This document shows positions 53,767 through 62,901 of a DNA stretch of 64,000 nucleotides, piece by piece. Numbering within the stretch: position 1 is the stretch's first letter; the number at the start of each line of letters is the position of its first letter. The DNA lies in NCBI GenBank assembly GCA_016710645.1, contig JADJVI010000052.1, positions 62,001-126,000 of the forward strand. The letters run 5' to 3'. This stretch comes from Actinomycetales bacterium. Its GTDB lineage: Bacteria > Actinomycetota > Actinomycetes > Actinomycetales > Dermatophilaceae. The position numbers and the translations under genes were made by a program. The notes beneath the pieces were generated by a model, which saw nothing but the letters and a program-made list of their open reading frames with translations, did not search any database and was not told where the DNA came from.

Positions 53767-53801
53767 CTGTTTGGCTGTGAGAAGGCAATTCCAGCACCCT
53801 C

Positions 53802-53807
53802 TACGCT
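53802..53807 (+). promoter_or_regulatory. Putative -10 box (TACGCT) for a leaderless lipoprotein transcript
   Basis: TACGCT ends 6 nt before the GTG at 53814, with no ribosome-binding site between. Confidence 0.45.
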
Positions 53808-53813
53808 GGCTGC

Positions 53814-54542
53814 GTGAGCAAGCGCGCCTTCGTCCCCGTCGCCGTCATCACCTCCACCCTGCTGTCGGGTTGCCTGCTCGTCACCCAGTCGGGCGGCCAG
53901 GCTGCGCCGTCGTCAGCTCCGGACGTGACCACGACCCAGACCCAGACACAGACCTCGACCCCGTCACCGGAGCCGTCGACGCCGGAGCCCTCCGGGCGCA
54001 CGCCCGTAAACCGCCCTTTGCCGGCGGGCTTCAAGTGGGTGGTGCTATCCGCTGAGGAAGTCAAGTTCGGGGTGCCGGAGACCTGGACAGAAGTCGATCC
54101 AACGGCGCTGAACTCGATGAGCGACAAGGCCAAAGAGGCGTTCAAGCCGATGGCCGATGCGGCCGGCGTGACGGTTGACGAGTTCGTCAAGGCTGCTGCC
54201 AAGTCCAGCCTCCGGATGGTCATGGCACCTCCAGTGAAGGGGTTCTCGGCCAACATCAACGTCGTGCCGATGCCCTTTAAGACGCTGCCGCCGCCGTCGC
54301 TGCTGGAGCCGCAGCTCAAGGCGTTCGGGGCCACCATCGAGTCCGCCGGCACGACGACCATCCCGTTCGGGGAAGCACTGCTGCTCAAGTACTCCCTGGT
54401 CATGCAGGGCCAAACCGTCCACCAGCGGATGCTCGTCGTGACGACCGGTGACACCGGTCTGGCGTTCTCGGTGACGGGGATCTCGGCGGCCGACGCCGAC
54501 AAGCACCTGGCCACGCTCTCGGACACCCTGAGCGATAACTGA
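53814..54542 (+). CDS. Lipoprotein of unknown function
   Basis: A 242-residue protein with signal SKRAFVPVAVITSTLLSGC ending in the lipobox LLSGC, then a Thr/Gln/Ser/Pro linker (about 25-65) and a folded domain (about 70-242) of mixed alpha/beta type ending KHLATLSDTLSDN. I do not recognise the domain. It is divergent from the GntR regulator and stands alone. Confidence 0.7.
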   Translation: MSKRAFVPVAVITSTLLSGCLLVTQSGGQAAPSSAPDVTTTQTQTQTSTPSPEPSTPEPSGRTPVNRPLPAGFKWVVLSAEEVKFGVPETWTEVDPTALNSMSDKAKEAFKPMADAAGVTVDEFVKAAAKSSLRMVMAPPVKGFSANINVVPMPFKTLPPPSLLEPQLKAFGATIESAGTTTIPFGEALLLKYSLVMQGQTVHQRMLVVTTGDTGLAFSVTGISAADADKHLATLSDTLSDN

Positions 54543-54650
54543 CCCTCGCGTGTCCGGTATGCGGCCATTGCTGCCAGTTGCGAGGTATCAGCACCCCACG
54601 GCGGTGCTCCTTGCAGGTGATCACCCCCACCTGCACTGGAGGAACCGACC

Positions 54651-55853
54651 ATGGGCCTGTTCGGGTTGCCCCGTTCTCCCCGCGGCAGTAACGCCACCCT
54701 TGACGTCAGCCCGGCCACCCTGCCGGGAGACCCCTCGATCGCCGCATCCCTTCCCACCCCCCGGCTGGATCTCGACCCGGCCCTCGCGGTGGCGCGCTAC
54801 GAGGAACTCGCCCAGGCGCTGCCCGGCACCGGCATCCGGTATGCCGTCAAGGCCAACCCCCATCCGCTGCTGCTCGCCCTGCTGGCCGCTGCTGGATGCG
54901 GCTTCGATGCCGCCAGCCCCGCCGAAGTGCAGTTGGCGCTCAGCGCCGGGGCGGCCGCCGACACGCTGATCCACTCCAACCCGATCGCCCGGCGCGCCGA
55001 TCTGGCCGAGGTCTACCGGATGGGGGTGCGGCTGTTTGTCGTCGATGCTCCCTCCGAGGTCGACAAGCTGGCCGATGTCGCGCCCGAGGCTGCCGTGCTC
55101 ATCCGCCTCGCGACGACCGGCGAAGGGTCGGACTGGCCGTTATCCCGCAAATACGGATGTAGCGCGGACGACGCGCTGGCCCTGCTCCTGCAGGCAGCAC
55201 GCCGTAACCTTGACGCGGCGGGGGTTGCCTTCCACGTCGGCTCCCAGCAACGCCAGCCGCGGGCTTGGGAGGCGCCGCTCGCGACCACGGCCCAGGTGTT
55301 CGCTCGGGCTCGCGCCGCCGGCCTCGACCCGCGGATCATCGACCTCGGTGGGGGATTCCCCGCGGGCCACGAGGGTGATCACCCCGGCCTCACGGCATAC
55401 GGGGCTGCCATCCGCGCGGCCCTGGCGCGCTACTTTGCCGACCCGGGACAGCAGCCGCAGACCCTGGCCGAACCTGGCCGCGGCATCGTCGGCGACGCGG
55501 GGGTGGTCGTCACCAGCGTGGTCTCCGTCATCGACCGCGGTGGGGTGCGCTGGGCCTACCTCGATGCCGGGGTGTTCACCGGACTGGTCGAAACGCTCGA
55601 CGAGGCGATTCGTTATCGGCTCAGCACGTCGGCCGACGGTGGTCCCACCGGACCGGTGGTGCTGGCCGGCCCGACCTGCGACAGCGCCGACGTGCTCTAT
55701 GAGAAGCAGCCGGTCCACCTGCCGCTGGCCCTCGCCGAAGGCGACGAGGTCCGATTCCACTCCGCTGGCGCCTACACGACCTGCTACTCCACGGTCGGCT
55801 TCAACGGATTCGACCCCATGCCGACCCTGGTGGTGACCGGAGAGCAGACATGA
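54651..55853 (+). CDS. PLP-dependent fold-III decarboxylase (ornithine/diaminopimelate type)
   Basis: A 400-residue alanine-racemase-fold decarboxylase. The PLP lysine is in YAVKANP (about 64-70), the phosphate loop is DLGGGFPAG, and the second active-site segment is CDSADVLYEK (about 343-352), a group-IV (ornithine/DAP) signature. Whether it decarboxylates ornithine, lysine or a related amine precursor cannot be read. A GGAGG site precedes the ATG. The last 4 bp overlap the MFS gene, so the product or substrate may be transported. Confidence 0.85.
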   Translation: MGLFGLPRSPRGSNATLDVSPATLPGDPSIAASLPTPRLDLDPALAVARYEELAQALPGTGIRYAVKANPHPLLLALLAAAGCGFDAASPAEVQLALSAGAAADTLIHSNPIARRADLAEVYRMGVRLFVVDAPSEVDKLADVAPEAAVLIRLATTGEGSDWPLSRKYGCSADDALALLLQAARRNLDAAGVAFHVGSQQRQPRAWEAPLATTAQVFARARAAGLDPRIIDLGGGFPAGHEGDHPGLTAYGAAIRAALARYFADPGQQPQTLAEPGRGIVGDAGVVVTSVVSVIDRGGVRWAYLDAGVFTGLVETLDEAIRYRLSTSADGGPTGPVVLAGPTCDSADVLYEKQPVHLPLALAEGDEVRFHSAGAYTTCYSTVGFNGFDPMPTLVVTGEQT

Positions 55854-57061
55854 CCGGCCGCGCCCGCCGCGTGGTGCTGTCACATGCGTGCGCGGCCGTC
55901 GGCATGTCGTTGCCGTGGCCGGTGCTGCTGCTCAGCGTCGAGGAGACGACCGACTCCGCGGCCCTGCTTGGCGTCGCCGCGGCCGCGCGGTTACTGCCCT
56001 ATGTCGCCCTGTCCTGGCTGTCCGGGCGACTGGCCGACCGCCGCGAGCGCGCCCGGATTGTGCGACTCTCCCTGTGGGCGCGGCTCTTCCTGCTCGCGGG
56101 CTGCGCCGTAGCGCTCAATAGCGGCCAGGTCGCCTTGGCCGTGGTGTGTGCCACCGGTGCGGTCGTCGCCGCCACACCGGCGTACCCGGCGTTGGCGGCT
56201 GGAATGCCGCGGTTGGCCGGAGCCGATGTCGACCGCGCGACCCGGCTCCTGGTCACCGTGGAGGTGTCCTCGTTCGTCGTGGGCCCCGCCCTCGGTGGCC
56301 TGGCGGTCGGTCACGGATCGGCGGGCTTGTCGAGTGTCGTGGGGGCCACCCTCCTGGCCCTGGCGATCGGGCTGTTTGCCAGGACGCCGATGCCGGCCCC
56401 CGAGCCGGAAGGACAGCGCGACGACGGTGCAGGCTCGGTGCGCGACGCCAGTGTGCTGGCCATCCTGCGGGCCAGTCGGGAGCCGCGTCAGGCCCTGGCG
56501 ATCGTCGTCGCCCTCAACGCAGCGCTGGCCGCCGTCGGACTCCTGCTGCTGGACCTGGCCTTGCGGATCTGGGGTTCTGGCGCCCAGGGCTTCGGACACG
56601 CGACGGCCGCACTTGGTGGTGGAGCGCTGCTGGCACCCGTCCTCGCGCGGTGGGGCGACCGCTGGGGATTGCGCCCGCTGCTTGTGGCGGCTGGGCTGAT
56701 GGTGGCGATCGTCGCGATCCTTCCGCTGGGGGAGCGCCGGCTCTGGGAGTTCGGTATGCCGGGCACGCTCGCCCTGCTGGCCCTGGTAGGGGCCGGCGCG
56801 GTCGCCCTGGAGGCGCGGGCTACGACCGTGGTGCAGAACGCCGTGCCCGACGCCGCCCGCGCGAGTGTGCTTGGCCTGGCAGACACCGCGATGATCGGTG
56901 GGGCCATGATCGCGGCGATCGTCACGCCGACCCTGGCCGACACCATGGGGCCCGTGGTGCTGTCGGTGCTGGTTGGAACGGGGTTGGTCGCCGTCGGCTG
57001 CCGGGTCAGCCCGAGCACGTGTCGAGCATCGCAGCCAAGGCATCTCGCTCGCGAGTCGTGA
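55850..57061 (+). CDS. Major facilitator superfamily transporter
   Basis: A 403-residue membrane protein with about 11-12 helices, no substrate recognised. The inner-loop motif between helices 2 and 3 is a degenerate SGRLADRRERARIV (about 58-71). The ATG overlaps the decarboxylase stop, which suggests transport of a related amine or drug. The final 56 bp run into the end of the convergent HNH gene, one of the longer overlaps in the window. Confidence 0.82.
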   Translation: MTGRARRVVLSHACAAVGMSLPWPVLLLSVEETTDSAALLGVAAAARLLPYVALSWLSGRLADRRERARIVRLSLWARLFLLAGCAVALNSGQVALAVVCATGAVVAATPAYPALAAGMPRLAGADVDRATRLLVTVEVSSFVVGPALGGLAVGHGSAGLSSVVGATLLALAIGLFARTPMPAPEPEGQRDDGAGSVRDASVLAILRASREPRQALAIVVALNAALAAVGLLLLDLALRIWGSGAQGFGHATAALGGGALLAPVLARWGDRWGLRPLLVAAGLMVAIVAILPLGERRLWEFGMPGTLALLALVGAGAVALEARATTVVQNAVPDAARASVLGLADTAMIGGAMIAAIVTPTLADTMGPVVLSVLVGTGLVAVGCRVSPSTCRASQPRHLARES

Positions 57062-57851
57062 CGGTCAGCCGATAGGCCGCCTTCACCGTGACATAGCCGC
57101 GGGCGTAGTCACAGCGCTGCGCCGGCTCGGGCTGCCATGACTCCGGGCCAGCGTGGTCTTTGGCGAAATTGACCGAGCCCGCCACCGCCCGTAGCTCCGG
57201 GTGGACCAGGTCGTTGGCGAAGATCACCCGTTGGTCGTCCGTCCACGCCCAGGCCCCCGACACCCAGGCGTTGTAGAGCGGGACGACGTGGTCGATCTGC
57301 AGTTGCTGCGCCTGGGCCGGGTCCTTGAGGTTGCTGAAGGTCAAGGTGGCGCCGGTGTAGGCGTCCACCCAGGTGCCGCTGATCGCCTCTTGACAGGTGC
57401 CACCGTGCGAGGTGATCCGTCGCGTGGTGATCGTCGTCGCCTGTCGGACCAGGACGTCCTGCCGGGTCGAGCAGGTATTGCCGTCCAGGTCCGGCCAGGT
57501 GTCCGGCCCGAACCGGCCACGGCAGTAAGTGTCCCCGTTGGTGCGAGCTGCCACCGTCAGGCCAGCCAGGGAGGTCAAGGCATCGGCCCGCGAGGGCAAC
57601 GGCGCGGCGTCGTGCCCCTGCGTCGGTATGCCGTCTGCAGCCGCCAGCGCGCACCGCCCGGTTGGCTCGACGTCGCCTGCCGCTGCCGAGGTGGGCGCCG
57701 GTGCCGATGACGGAACCGGCCGGGTGCTCGTGCCCGCAGGGGGAGGTGGGACATCGGCGCGAGCCAGCCACACGGCATACCCGATGCCGGCTGCGGCGAG
57801 CACGAGCAGGGCAAGTGAACCCACGAACCCGCTCCTGCGTCGTCGTCGCAC
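57006..57851 (-). CDS. Secreted HNH nuclease (DUF1524 type)
   Basis: A 281-residue protein with an N-terminal signal anchor (VGSLALLVLAAAGIGYAVWLA), a Pro/Ser/Thr linker and a C-terminal HNH domain: LQIDHVVPLYNAWVSGAW (His in DHVVPL), then RVIFANDLVHPELRAV and NFAKDHAGPESW. Several Cys residues suggest disulfides outside the cell. It resembles secreted HNH/DUF1524 nucleases found widely in actinobacteria; its biological target is unknown. The GTG start is at 57851. Confidence 0.78.
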   Translation of the reverse strand: MRRRRRSGFVGSLALLVLAAAGIGYAVWLARADVPPPPAGTSTRPVPSSAPAPTSAAAGDVEPTGRCALAAADGIPTQGHDAAPLPSRADALTSLAGLTVAARTNGDTYCRGRFGPDTWPDLDGNTCSTRQDVLVRQATTITTRRITSHGGTCQEAISGTWVDAYTGATLTFSNLKDPAQAQQLQIDHVVPLYNAWVSGAWAWTDDQRVIFANDLVHPELRAVAGSVNFAKDHAGPESWQPEPAQRCDYARGYVTVKAAYRLTVTTRERDALAAMLDTCSG

Positions 57852-57875
57852 GCCGCTGATCGTAGGCGAGTGCGA

Positions 57876-58095
57876 TCAGCAGCAGCGCGACGTGGGGTTG
57901 CGTTGCTGGTGATCGGTCTTGTCGCGCCAGAAGTCCCGCTCGGTCATCGGAGCGGCCTGACACCCGGAGCGCTGGTGGTGCTCCGAGGTAGCGGTCATAG
58001 GCGTCGGCACCGATGACTCCGCGGGCATACCAGCGCGCGGCCTGGACGGCCCGCACGAGGCGAGCCGTCCAGACCGAGGACGCGTGGGTCGTCAT
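57876..58095 (-). pseudogene. ybdD: YbdD/YjiX (DUF466) small protein with a one-base insertion
   Basis: Partner of CstA. Reading from the ATG at 58095 gives AARWYARGVIGADAYDRYL, the family core, but the frame is lost at about 57983. Skipping one base (an extra C on the plus strand near 57982) restores EHHQRSGCQ, then TERDFWRDKTDHQQRNP and the characteristic ending RCC. The span is 220 nt, one more than a whole number of codons. It starts 12 bp after the cstA stop, its usual place. Either a recent mutation or a sequencing error. Confidence 0.82.
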
Positions 58096-58107
58096 AGCGG
58101 AAAGCGC

Positions 58108-60381
58108 CTATCCGTGGGCGTGACTGCCGACGGGAGTCGGACTCTTGCCGGCCGCAGCCCATTCGGCGAGGACTTCCTTCTCGGCCGGTGTCGGCAGGAA
58201 GCTCTTCGGCGCGAAGATCCGCGACGGCGTGTCGGGCTCTTCCGTGGTCGGCAGACCGCCTGCCTTGACGGCTCGCACCGCCACCCAGAGGGCGACCGCC
58301 ACGACGACGACGACCAAGCCCGCGAAGACGACCGACAGGACGCCTTGGACGGTGGAGTTGAACACCACCTGCTCCATTTGGCCCTTGGTCTTGGCCGGTG
58401 CGAGCACCTCACCCTTGGCCAACGCATCGGCATACCGCTGCCGCTGTGCCCAGTAGCCGATCGCGGGTACGTTGGAGAAGATCTTCTGGAAGGACGCGGT
58501 GAGGGTCACCGCGAGATCCCAGAGCAGCGGCAGGCCGGGGATCCACGCCCACTTGAACTGGCCGTTCTTCATGATGACCGAGAAGACGACGGTCAGGGCG
58601 ATGGCCGCGAGCAACTGGTTGGCGATGCCGAAGAGCGGATACAGGGTGTTGATCCCACCCAGGGGGTCGTTGACGCCCATGACGAGGATCGAGCCCCAGC
58701 CGCCGACGACGATGAAGGTCGCGATCCAGGCACCGACGGTCCACGACGGGTCCTTGAACCGCTCCAGCCCGCGGACGTTGCTCAGGGCGTCGGAGAACAT
58801 GAACCGCGCGACCCGGGTGCCGGCGTCGACGGTGGTGAGGATGAACAGCGCCTCGAACATGATCGCGAAGTGGTACCAGAACGACTTCCACGCAGCGCCA
58901 CCGAAGACCCCGTGCATGATCTCGGACATGCCGACCGCGAGGGTCGGCGCGCCACCGGTGCGGCCGATGATCGAGGCCTCACCGACGTCCTTGGCTGCCT
59001 GGGCGAGCATCGCCGGGTCGGCCGGTGGGAGCGGCGCCCCACCCGGGGTCACCAGACCGAGGGTGTTGAGGTATGCCGCGGCCTTCTCGGGAGTGCCGCC
59101 GTTGACTCCGGTAGGGGAGTTCATCGCGAAGTAGAGGTTCTGGTCGATGGAAACGGCGGCGACCATGGCCATGATGGCGACGAAGGACTCCATGAGCATG
59201 CCGCCGTAGCCCATCATCCGGGCTTGGCTCTCCTTCTCGATGAGCTTGGGTGTCGTTCCCGACGAGATGAGCGCATGGAACCCGGACAGGGCGCCACAGG
59301 CGATGGTGATGAACAGGAACGGGAAGAGCGAGCCGGCGAAGGCTGGGCCCTTGCCGTTGCTGGCGAACTCGGTGATCGCCGGCATCTGCACGGTGGGCCG
59401 GGCGGCGAGGATGCCGAGGGCCAGCAAGATGATGGTGCCGACCTTCATGAAGGTGGAGAGGTAATCGCGCGGGGCGAGAAGCAACCACACCGGCAGCACC
59501 GAGGCGAGGAAGCCGTAGGCGATGATCCACCAAGCCAGTGCCGGCTTGCTCAGCGTGAAGACCTGGTGCAGCGTCGGGTCCTCGGCAACCCAGCGGCCGG
59601 CGACGATCGCCAGCAGCAGCAGGGCCACGCCGATGACCGAGACCTCGGAGACCTTGCCCGGGCGCAGGAAGCGCAGGTAGACCCCCATGAACAGCGCGAT
59701 GGGGATCGTCATCGCGACCGAGAAGACGCCCCACGGGCTCTCGGCGAGGGCGTTGATGACGACGATGCACAGCACCGCCAACAGGATGAGCATGATCGAC
59801 AGCACGCCGAGAATGGCCGCCCACCCGCCGATCGGGCCGAGTTCGTCCCGCGCCATCTGCCCCAGTGACCGCCCGTTACGGCGGATCGACAGGTGCATGA
59901 CCATGTAGTCCTGCACGGCGCCGGCGAAGATGACGCCGACGATGATCCAGATCGTGCCGGGCAGGTAGCCCATCTGGGCGGCCAAGACCGGGCCGACGAG
60001 CGGGCCCGCGCCCGCGATCGCCGCGAAGTGGTGCCCGTAGAGCACCCGGCGATCGGTGGGCATGAAGTCCTTGCCGTTCTCGAACTTCTCGGCCGGCGTC
60101 GCCCGGGTGTCGCGGGGCTTGAGCACCTTGTACTCGATGAGCCGGGAGTAGAAGCGGAAGGCGATGATGTAACTGCAGACCGCCGCGAAGACGAACCACA
60201 TGGCGTTGACCCGCTCACCGCGGACGATGGCGATCATCACCCAGCCCAAGGCGCCCAGGACGCCGATCACCCCGAAGGTGATCTTGCTGGGGGTGGTGTT
60301 GGGTGGCGGTTCTTCAACGGCGACCGGAGGCAAATCTGGATCGGTCCGGATCTTGCGCACCGAGACGGGTCCCTCGCTCAT
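58108..60381 (-). CDS. cstA: Carbon starvation protein A / peptide-pyruvate transporter
   Basis: A 757-residue membrane protein with about 16-18 helices. CstA-family proteins take up peptides or pyruvate under carbon limitation. The family core begins at about residue 32 with VMIAIVRGERVNAMWF, then HHFAAIAGAGPLVGPVLAAQMG and AGAVQDYMVMHLSIRRNG. The 3' end is coupled to a ybdD gene, as in other bacteria. A near-perfect CRP/GlxR site 28 nt upstream of the start fits control by carbon status. Confidence 0.95.
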   Translation of the reverse strand: MSEGPVSVRKIRTDPDLPPVAVEEPPPNTTPSKITFGVIGVLGALGWVMIAIVRGERVNAMWFVFAAVCSYIIAFRFYSRLIEYKVLKPRDTRATPAEKFENGKDFMPTDRRVLYGHHFAAIAGAGPLVGPVLAAQMGYLPGTIWIIVGVIFAGAVQDYMVMHLSIRRNGRSLGQMARDELGPIGGWAAILGVLSIMLILLAVLCIVVINALAESPWGVFSVAMTIPIALFMGVYLRFLRPGKVSEVSVIGVALLLLAIVAGRWVAEDPTLHQVFTLSKPALAWWIIAYGFLASVLPVWLLLAPRDYLSTFMKVGTIILLALGILAARPTVQMPAITEFASNGKGPAFAGSLFPFLFITIACGALSGFHALISSGTTPKLIEKESQARMMGYGGMLMESFVAIMAMVAAVSIDQNLYFAMNSPTGVNGGTPEKAAAYLNTLGLVTPGGAPLPPADPAMLAQAAKDVGEASIIGRTGGAPTLAVGMSEIMHGVFGGAAWKSFWYHFAIMFEALFILTTVDAGTRVARFMFSDALSNVRGLERFKDPSWTVGAWIATFIVVGGWGSILVMGVNDPLGGINTLYPLFGIANQLLAAIALTVVFSVIMKNGQFKWAWIPGLPLLWDLAVTLTASFQKIFSNVPAIGYWAQRQRYADALAKGEVLAPAKTKGQMEQVVFNSTVQGVLSVVFAGLVVVVVAVALWVAVRAVKAGGLPTTEEPDTPSRIFAPKSFLPTPAEKEVLAEWAAAGKSPTPVGSHAHG

Positions 60382-60408
60382 TCGCGGAGCTCCTTCGCAT
60401 CAGTCAGC

Positions 60409-60424
60409 CGTGACCTGACTCACA
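60409..60424. promoter_or_regulatory. CRP/GlxR-like site upstream of cstA
   Basis: CGTGACCTGACTCACA matches TGTGA-N6-TCACA at 9 of 10 informative positions. It is 28 nt upstream of the cstA start. cAMP-CRP and GlxR control of cstA is established in other bacteria, so this is the most convincing of the three sites. Confidence 0.6.
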
Positions 60425-60483
60425 GCCGGCACACAGCCAACGTAGCCCGCCGGGCACCCCAAGGCCAGTGAACGCGCACGGCA

Positions 60484-60489
60484 TACCCT
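60484..60489 (+). promoter_or_regulatory. Putative -10 box (TACCCT) of the gamma carbonic anhydrase gene
   Basis: TACCCT ends 6 nt before the ATG and overlaps a copy of the dispersed word (GGCATAC from 60480). Leaderless spacing. Confidence 0.4.
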
Positions 60490-60495
60490 GGGCTT

Positions 60496-61014
60496 ATGCG
60501 CGTGACGATCGATGGACATGCCCCCAAGGTTGACCCATCGGCCTGGGTGGCCCCCACGGCCGTCCTTGCCGGTCGAGTCGAGATCGCCGAGCGCGCCAGC
60601 GTCTGGTACGGCGTCGTCGTGCGGGCCGACTGCGACACGATCACCCTCGGTCCGGGCAGCAACCTGCAGGACAACGTCGTCTGCCATGCCGACCCCGGCA
60701 GTCCGCTCACCATCGGCGCGGGCGTCACCGTCGGGCACGCCGCGATCCTGCACGGCTGCACCATCCACGACGGTGCGCTGGTCGGCATGGGATCAACCGT
60801 CCTCAACGGGGCCGTCGTCGGGGAGGGCGCCATGGTCGCCGCGGGCGCGCTCGTCCCGGAGGGTTTCCAGGTGCCACCGCGGACCCTCGTGGCCGGCATC
60901 CCGGCGCGGGTCATCCGCGAGCTGAAGCCGCACGAGTGCGAGCGGATCACTGCGAGCGCCCCGACCTACGAGGGCCTGCGTGACCTGCACCGCACCGGGG
61001 TCCGCGAGGGCTGA
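60496..61014 (+). CDS. Gamma carbonic anhydrase family protein
   Basis: A 172-residue left-handed beta-helix protein of the CaiE/PaaY/YrdA group. Hexapeptide repeats run through the protein, and the metal-binding histidines appear in VCHADPGSP (about 55-63) and VGHAAILHGCTI (about 77-88). Family members bind zinc, but carbonic anhydrase activity has not been shown for many of them. ATG start with leaderless spacing from TACCCT. Confidence 0.88.
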   Translation: MRVTIDGHAPKVDPSAWVAPTAVLAGRVEIAERASVWYGVVVRADCDTITLGPGSNLQDNVVCHADPGSPLTIGAGVTVGHAAILHGCTIHDGALVGMGSTVLNGAVVGEGAMVAAGALVPEGFQVPPRTLVAGIPARVIRELKPHECERITASAPTYEGLRDLHRTGVREG

Positions 61015-61044
61015 GGCCCCCTCGGCAACCACCCGGCATACCCC

Positions 61045-61050
61045 TAGGCT
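61045..61050 (+). promoter_or_regulatory. Putative -10 box (TAGGCT) for a leaderless lpdA transcript
   Basis: TAGGCT ends 7 nt before the ATG at 61058; no ribosome-binding site between. Confidence 0.5.
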
Positions 61051-61057
61051 GTGGGCC

Positions 61058-62455
61058 ATGGCTGATTTCGATGTCGTCGTGCTCGGTGCCGGTCCCGGTG
61101 GCTATGTCGCCGCTATTCGTGCCTCGCAGTTGGGGCTGAAAGCGGCCGTGGTCGAGGAGAAGTACTGGGGCGGTGTCTGTCTCAACGTCGGGTGCATCCC
61201 CAGCAAGGCGCTGCTGAAGAACGCCGAGCTGGCCCATGTGCTGACCCATGAGAAGGCGAAATACGGCATCGAGGGCGATGCGTCGATGAGTTACGGTCCG
61301 ACCCATGCGCGCTCGCGGCAGGTGTCGGCCGGCATCGTCAAGGGCGTCCACTTCCTCATGAAGAAGAACAAGATCGAGGAGGTCAACGGCTGGGGCACCC
61401 TCACCAGCCCCACCTCGATGGACGTCAAGGGCGCCGACGGCTCGACTCGCTCCATCACCTTCGACAACCTCATCATCGCCACCGGGTCGGTCACCCGGAT
61501 GATCCCCGGCGTGCAGGTGAGCAAGAACGTCGTCACCTACGAGGAGCAGATCCTCGACGCCGACCTGCCGGGCTCGATCATCATCGCCGGCTCGGGCGCC
61601 ATCGGCGTCGAATTCGCTTATGTCATGCGCAATTTCGGTGTCGAGGTGACGATCGTCGAGTTCCTCGACCGGATGGTCCCGACCGAGGACGAGGACGTCT
61701 CCAAGGAGCTCGCCAAGCACTACAAGAAGCTCGGCGTCAAGGTCATGCTCGGCACCAAGGTCGAGGCGGTCGAAGACACCGGCTCCGGCGTGCGGGTCAC
61801 GGTCTCGCCGGCCGCAGGAGGCGACCAGCAGGTGCTCGAAGCCGACCGGCTCCTGTCGGCGATCGGCTTTGCTCCGCGCACCCAGGGTTACGGCCTGGAG
61901 GCCACCGGCGTTGCCCTCACCGACCGCGGGGCCATTGCGATCGACGGTCGGTGCCGCACCAATGTCCCCAACGTGTATGCCATCGGTGACGTCACGGCCA
62001 AGATGATGCTCGCGCACGTCGCCGAAGCCATGGGCATCGTCGCCGCCGAGACCATCGCGGGCGCCGAGACGATGGAGATCGACTACACCTTCATCCCGCG
62101 GGCCACTTACTGCCAGCCCCAGATCGGCTCGATGGGGCTGTCCGAGAAGCAGGCCAAGGACGCCGGGTATGCCGTGAAGACGGCCACCTTCCCGTTTGCC
62201 GCCAACGGCAAGGCGCAAGGTCTGGGCGACGCGGTGGGCTTCGTCAAGGTCGTCGCCGACGCCGAGCACAACGAGATCCTCGGCGCCCACATGATCGGCC
62301 CGGACGTCACGGAACTGCTGCCGGTCATCAATGCCGCCCAGACGTGGGACCTCACGGCCGACGAGCTGTCGCGGGTCGTCTTCGCTCACCCGACGCTCGG
62401 TGAAGCGGTCAAGGAGGCCCTGCACGGCATCGCCGGGCACATGATCAACTTCTGA
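61058..62455 (+). CDS. lpdA: Dihydrolipoyl dehydrogenase
   Basis: E3 component that re-oxidises dihydrolipoamide in pyruvate and 2-oxoglutarate dehydrogenase complexes and the glycine cleavage system. The 465-residue flavoprotein has the FAD loop GAGPGGYVAAIRA (10-22), the redox pair Cys41/Cys46 in GGVCLNVGCIPSK, the NAD loop IIIAGSGAIGVEFAYVM (about 179-195) and the C-terminal HPTLGEAVKEAL with the catalytic His-Glu pair. ATG 61058 sits 7 nt after a TAGGCT box. No other complex subunits are in the window, so it is a shared E3. Confidence 0.96.
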   Translation: MADFDVVVLGAGPGGYVAAIRASQLGLKAAVVEEKYWGGVCLNVGCIPSKALLKNAELAHVLTHEKAKYGIEGDASMSYGPTHARSRQVSAGIVKGVHFLMKKNKIEEVNGWGTLTSPTSMDVKGADGSTRSITFDNLIIATGSVTRMIPGVQVSKNVVTYEEQILDADLPGSIIIAGSGAIGVEFAYVMRNFGVEVTIVEFLDRMVPTEDEDVSKELAKHYKKLGVKVMLGTKVEAVEDTGSGVRVTVSPAAGGDQQVLEADRLLSAIGFAPRTQGYGLEATGVALTDRGAIAIDGRCRTNVPNVYAIGDVTAKMMLAHVAEAMGIVAAETIAGAETMEIDYTFIPRATYCQPQIGSMGLSEKQAKDAGYAVKTATFPFAANGKAQGLGDAVGFVKVVADAEHNEILGAHMIGPDVTELLPVINAAQTWDLTADELSRVVFAHPTLGEAVKEALHGIAGHMINF

Positions 62456-62488
62456 GCCACACGTCTGGTCGGGGGACCTGGTCAGATC

Positions 62489-62525
62489 CGACGCCCGCGG
62501 GTCGCTGAGTGCCCCGTGGGCGTCG
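62489..62525 (+). terminator. Hairpin after lpdA
   Basis: CGACGCCCGCGGG (62489-62501) and CCCCGTGGGCGTCG (62512-62525) form a stem of about 12 bp with a G-T wobble and a 10-nt loop, 34 nt after the lpdA stop. Confidence 0.6.
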
Positions 62526-62552
62526 CCGTCTGGCGGGCCGGCCTCTGAGGGC

Positions 62553-62858
62553 CTAGAGCAGCACGGCGAGAGCCAGGCCGGCGAAGGCCGTGCAGATCGC
62601 GACGAGGTAGAGCCGCAGGATGCCCAGGTAGTACCGCCCAGGGTCCGTGCCGCCCTTGGTGGGGTGCAGGATGAGGAAGAGCACGGTCGCCATGAGGGCG
62701 AGCGCGACAACGACGACAACCAGGACTAACCATTCTGAGGTGGTCTCTGGCTGGCCGTTCTTGATCCCCCATTCGGCGAGGAAATTGAGCAAGAAGCCGA
62801 AGATGATCCCCAGCGAGGTCACCATTGGCTGCCGGTAGTCCTTGAGCTCCCCATTCAC
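62553..62858 (-). CDS. Small membrane protein of unknown function
   Basis: A 101-residue protein with three hydrophobic segments (about 12-30, 43-63 and 78-101), no recognised family. GTG start at 62858. It faces lpdA, with a terminator-like hairpin between, and lies 43 bp downstream (on its strand) of the broken formate dehydrogenase gene. Confidence 0.65.
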   Translation of the reverse strand: MNGELKDYRQPMVTSLGIIFGFLLNFLAEWGIKNGQPETTSEWLVLVVVVVALALMATVLFLILHPTKGGTDPGRYYLGILRLYLVAICTAFAGLALAVLL

Positions 62859-62901
62859 GAGGCTCGAGTATGCCGTGCCGCTGCTGTTGTGGCGCGCCGG
62901 G

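Noticed and set aside
58084..59868. A 594-codon plus-strand frame opposite cstA
   Set aside because: Asp/Glu/Gly/Arg-rich shadow of the cstA reading frame; no domain, and cstA is certain.
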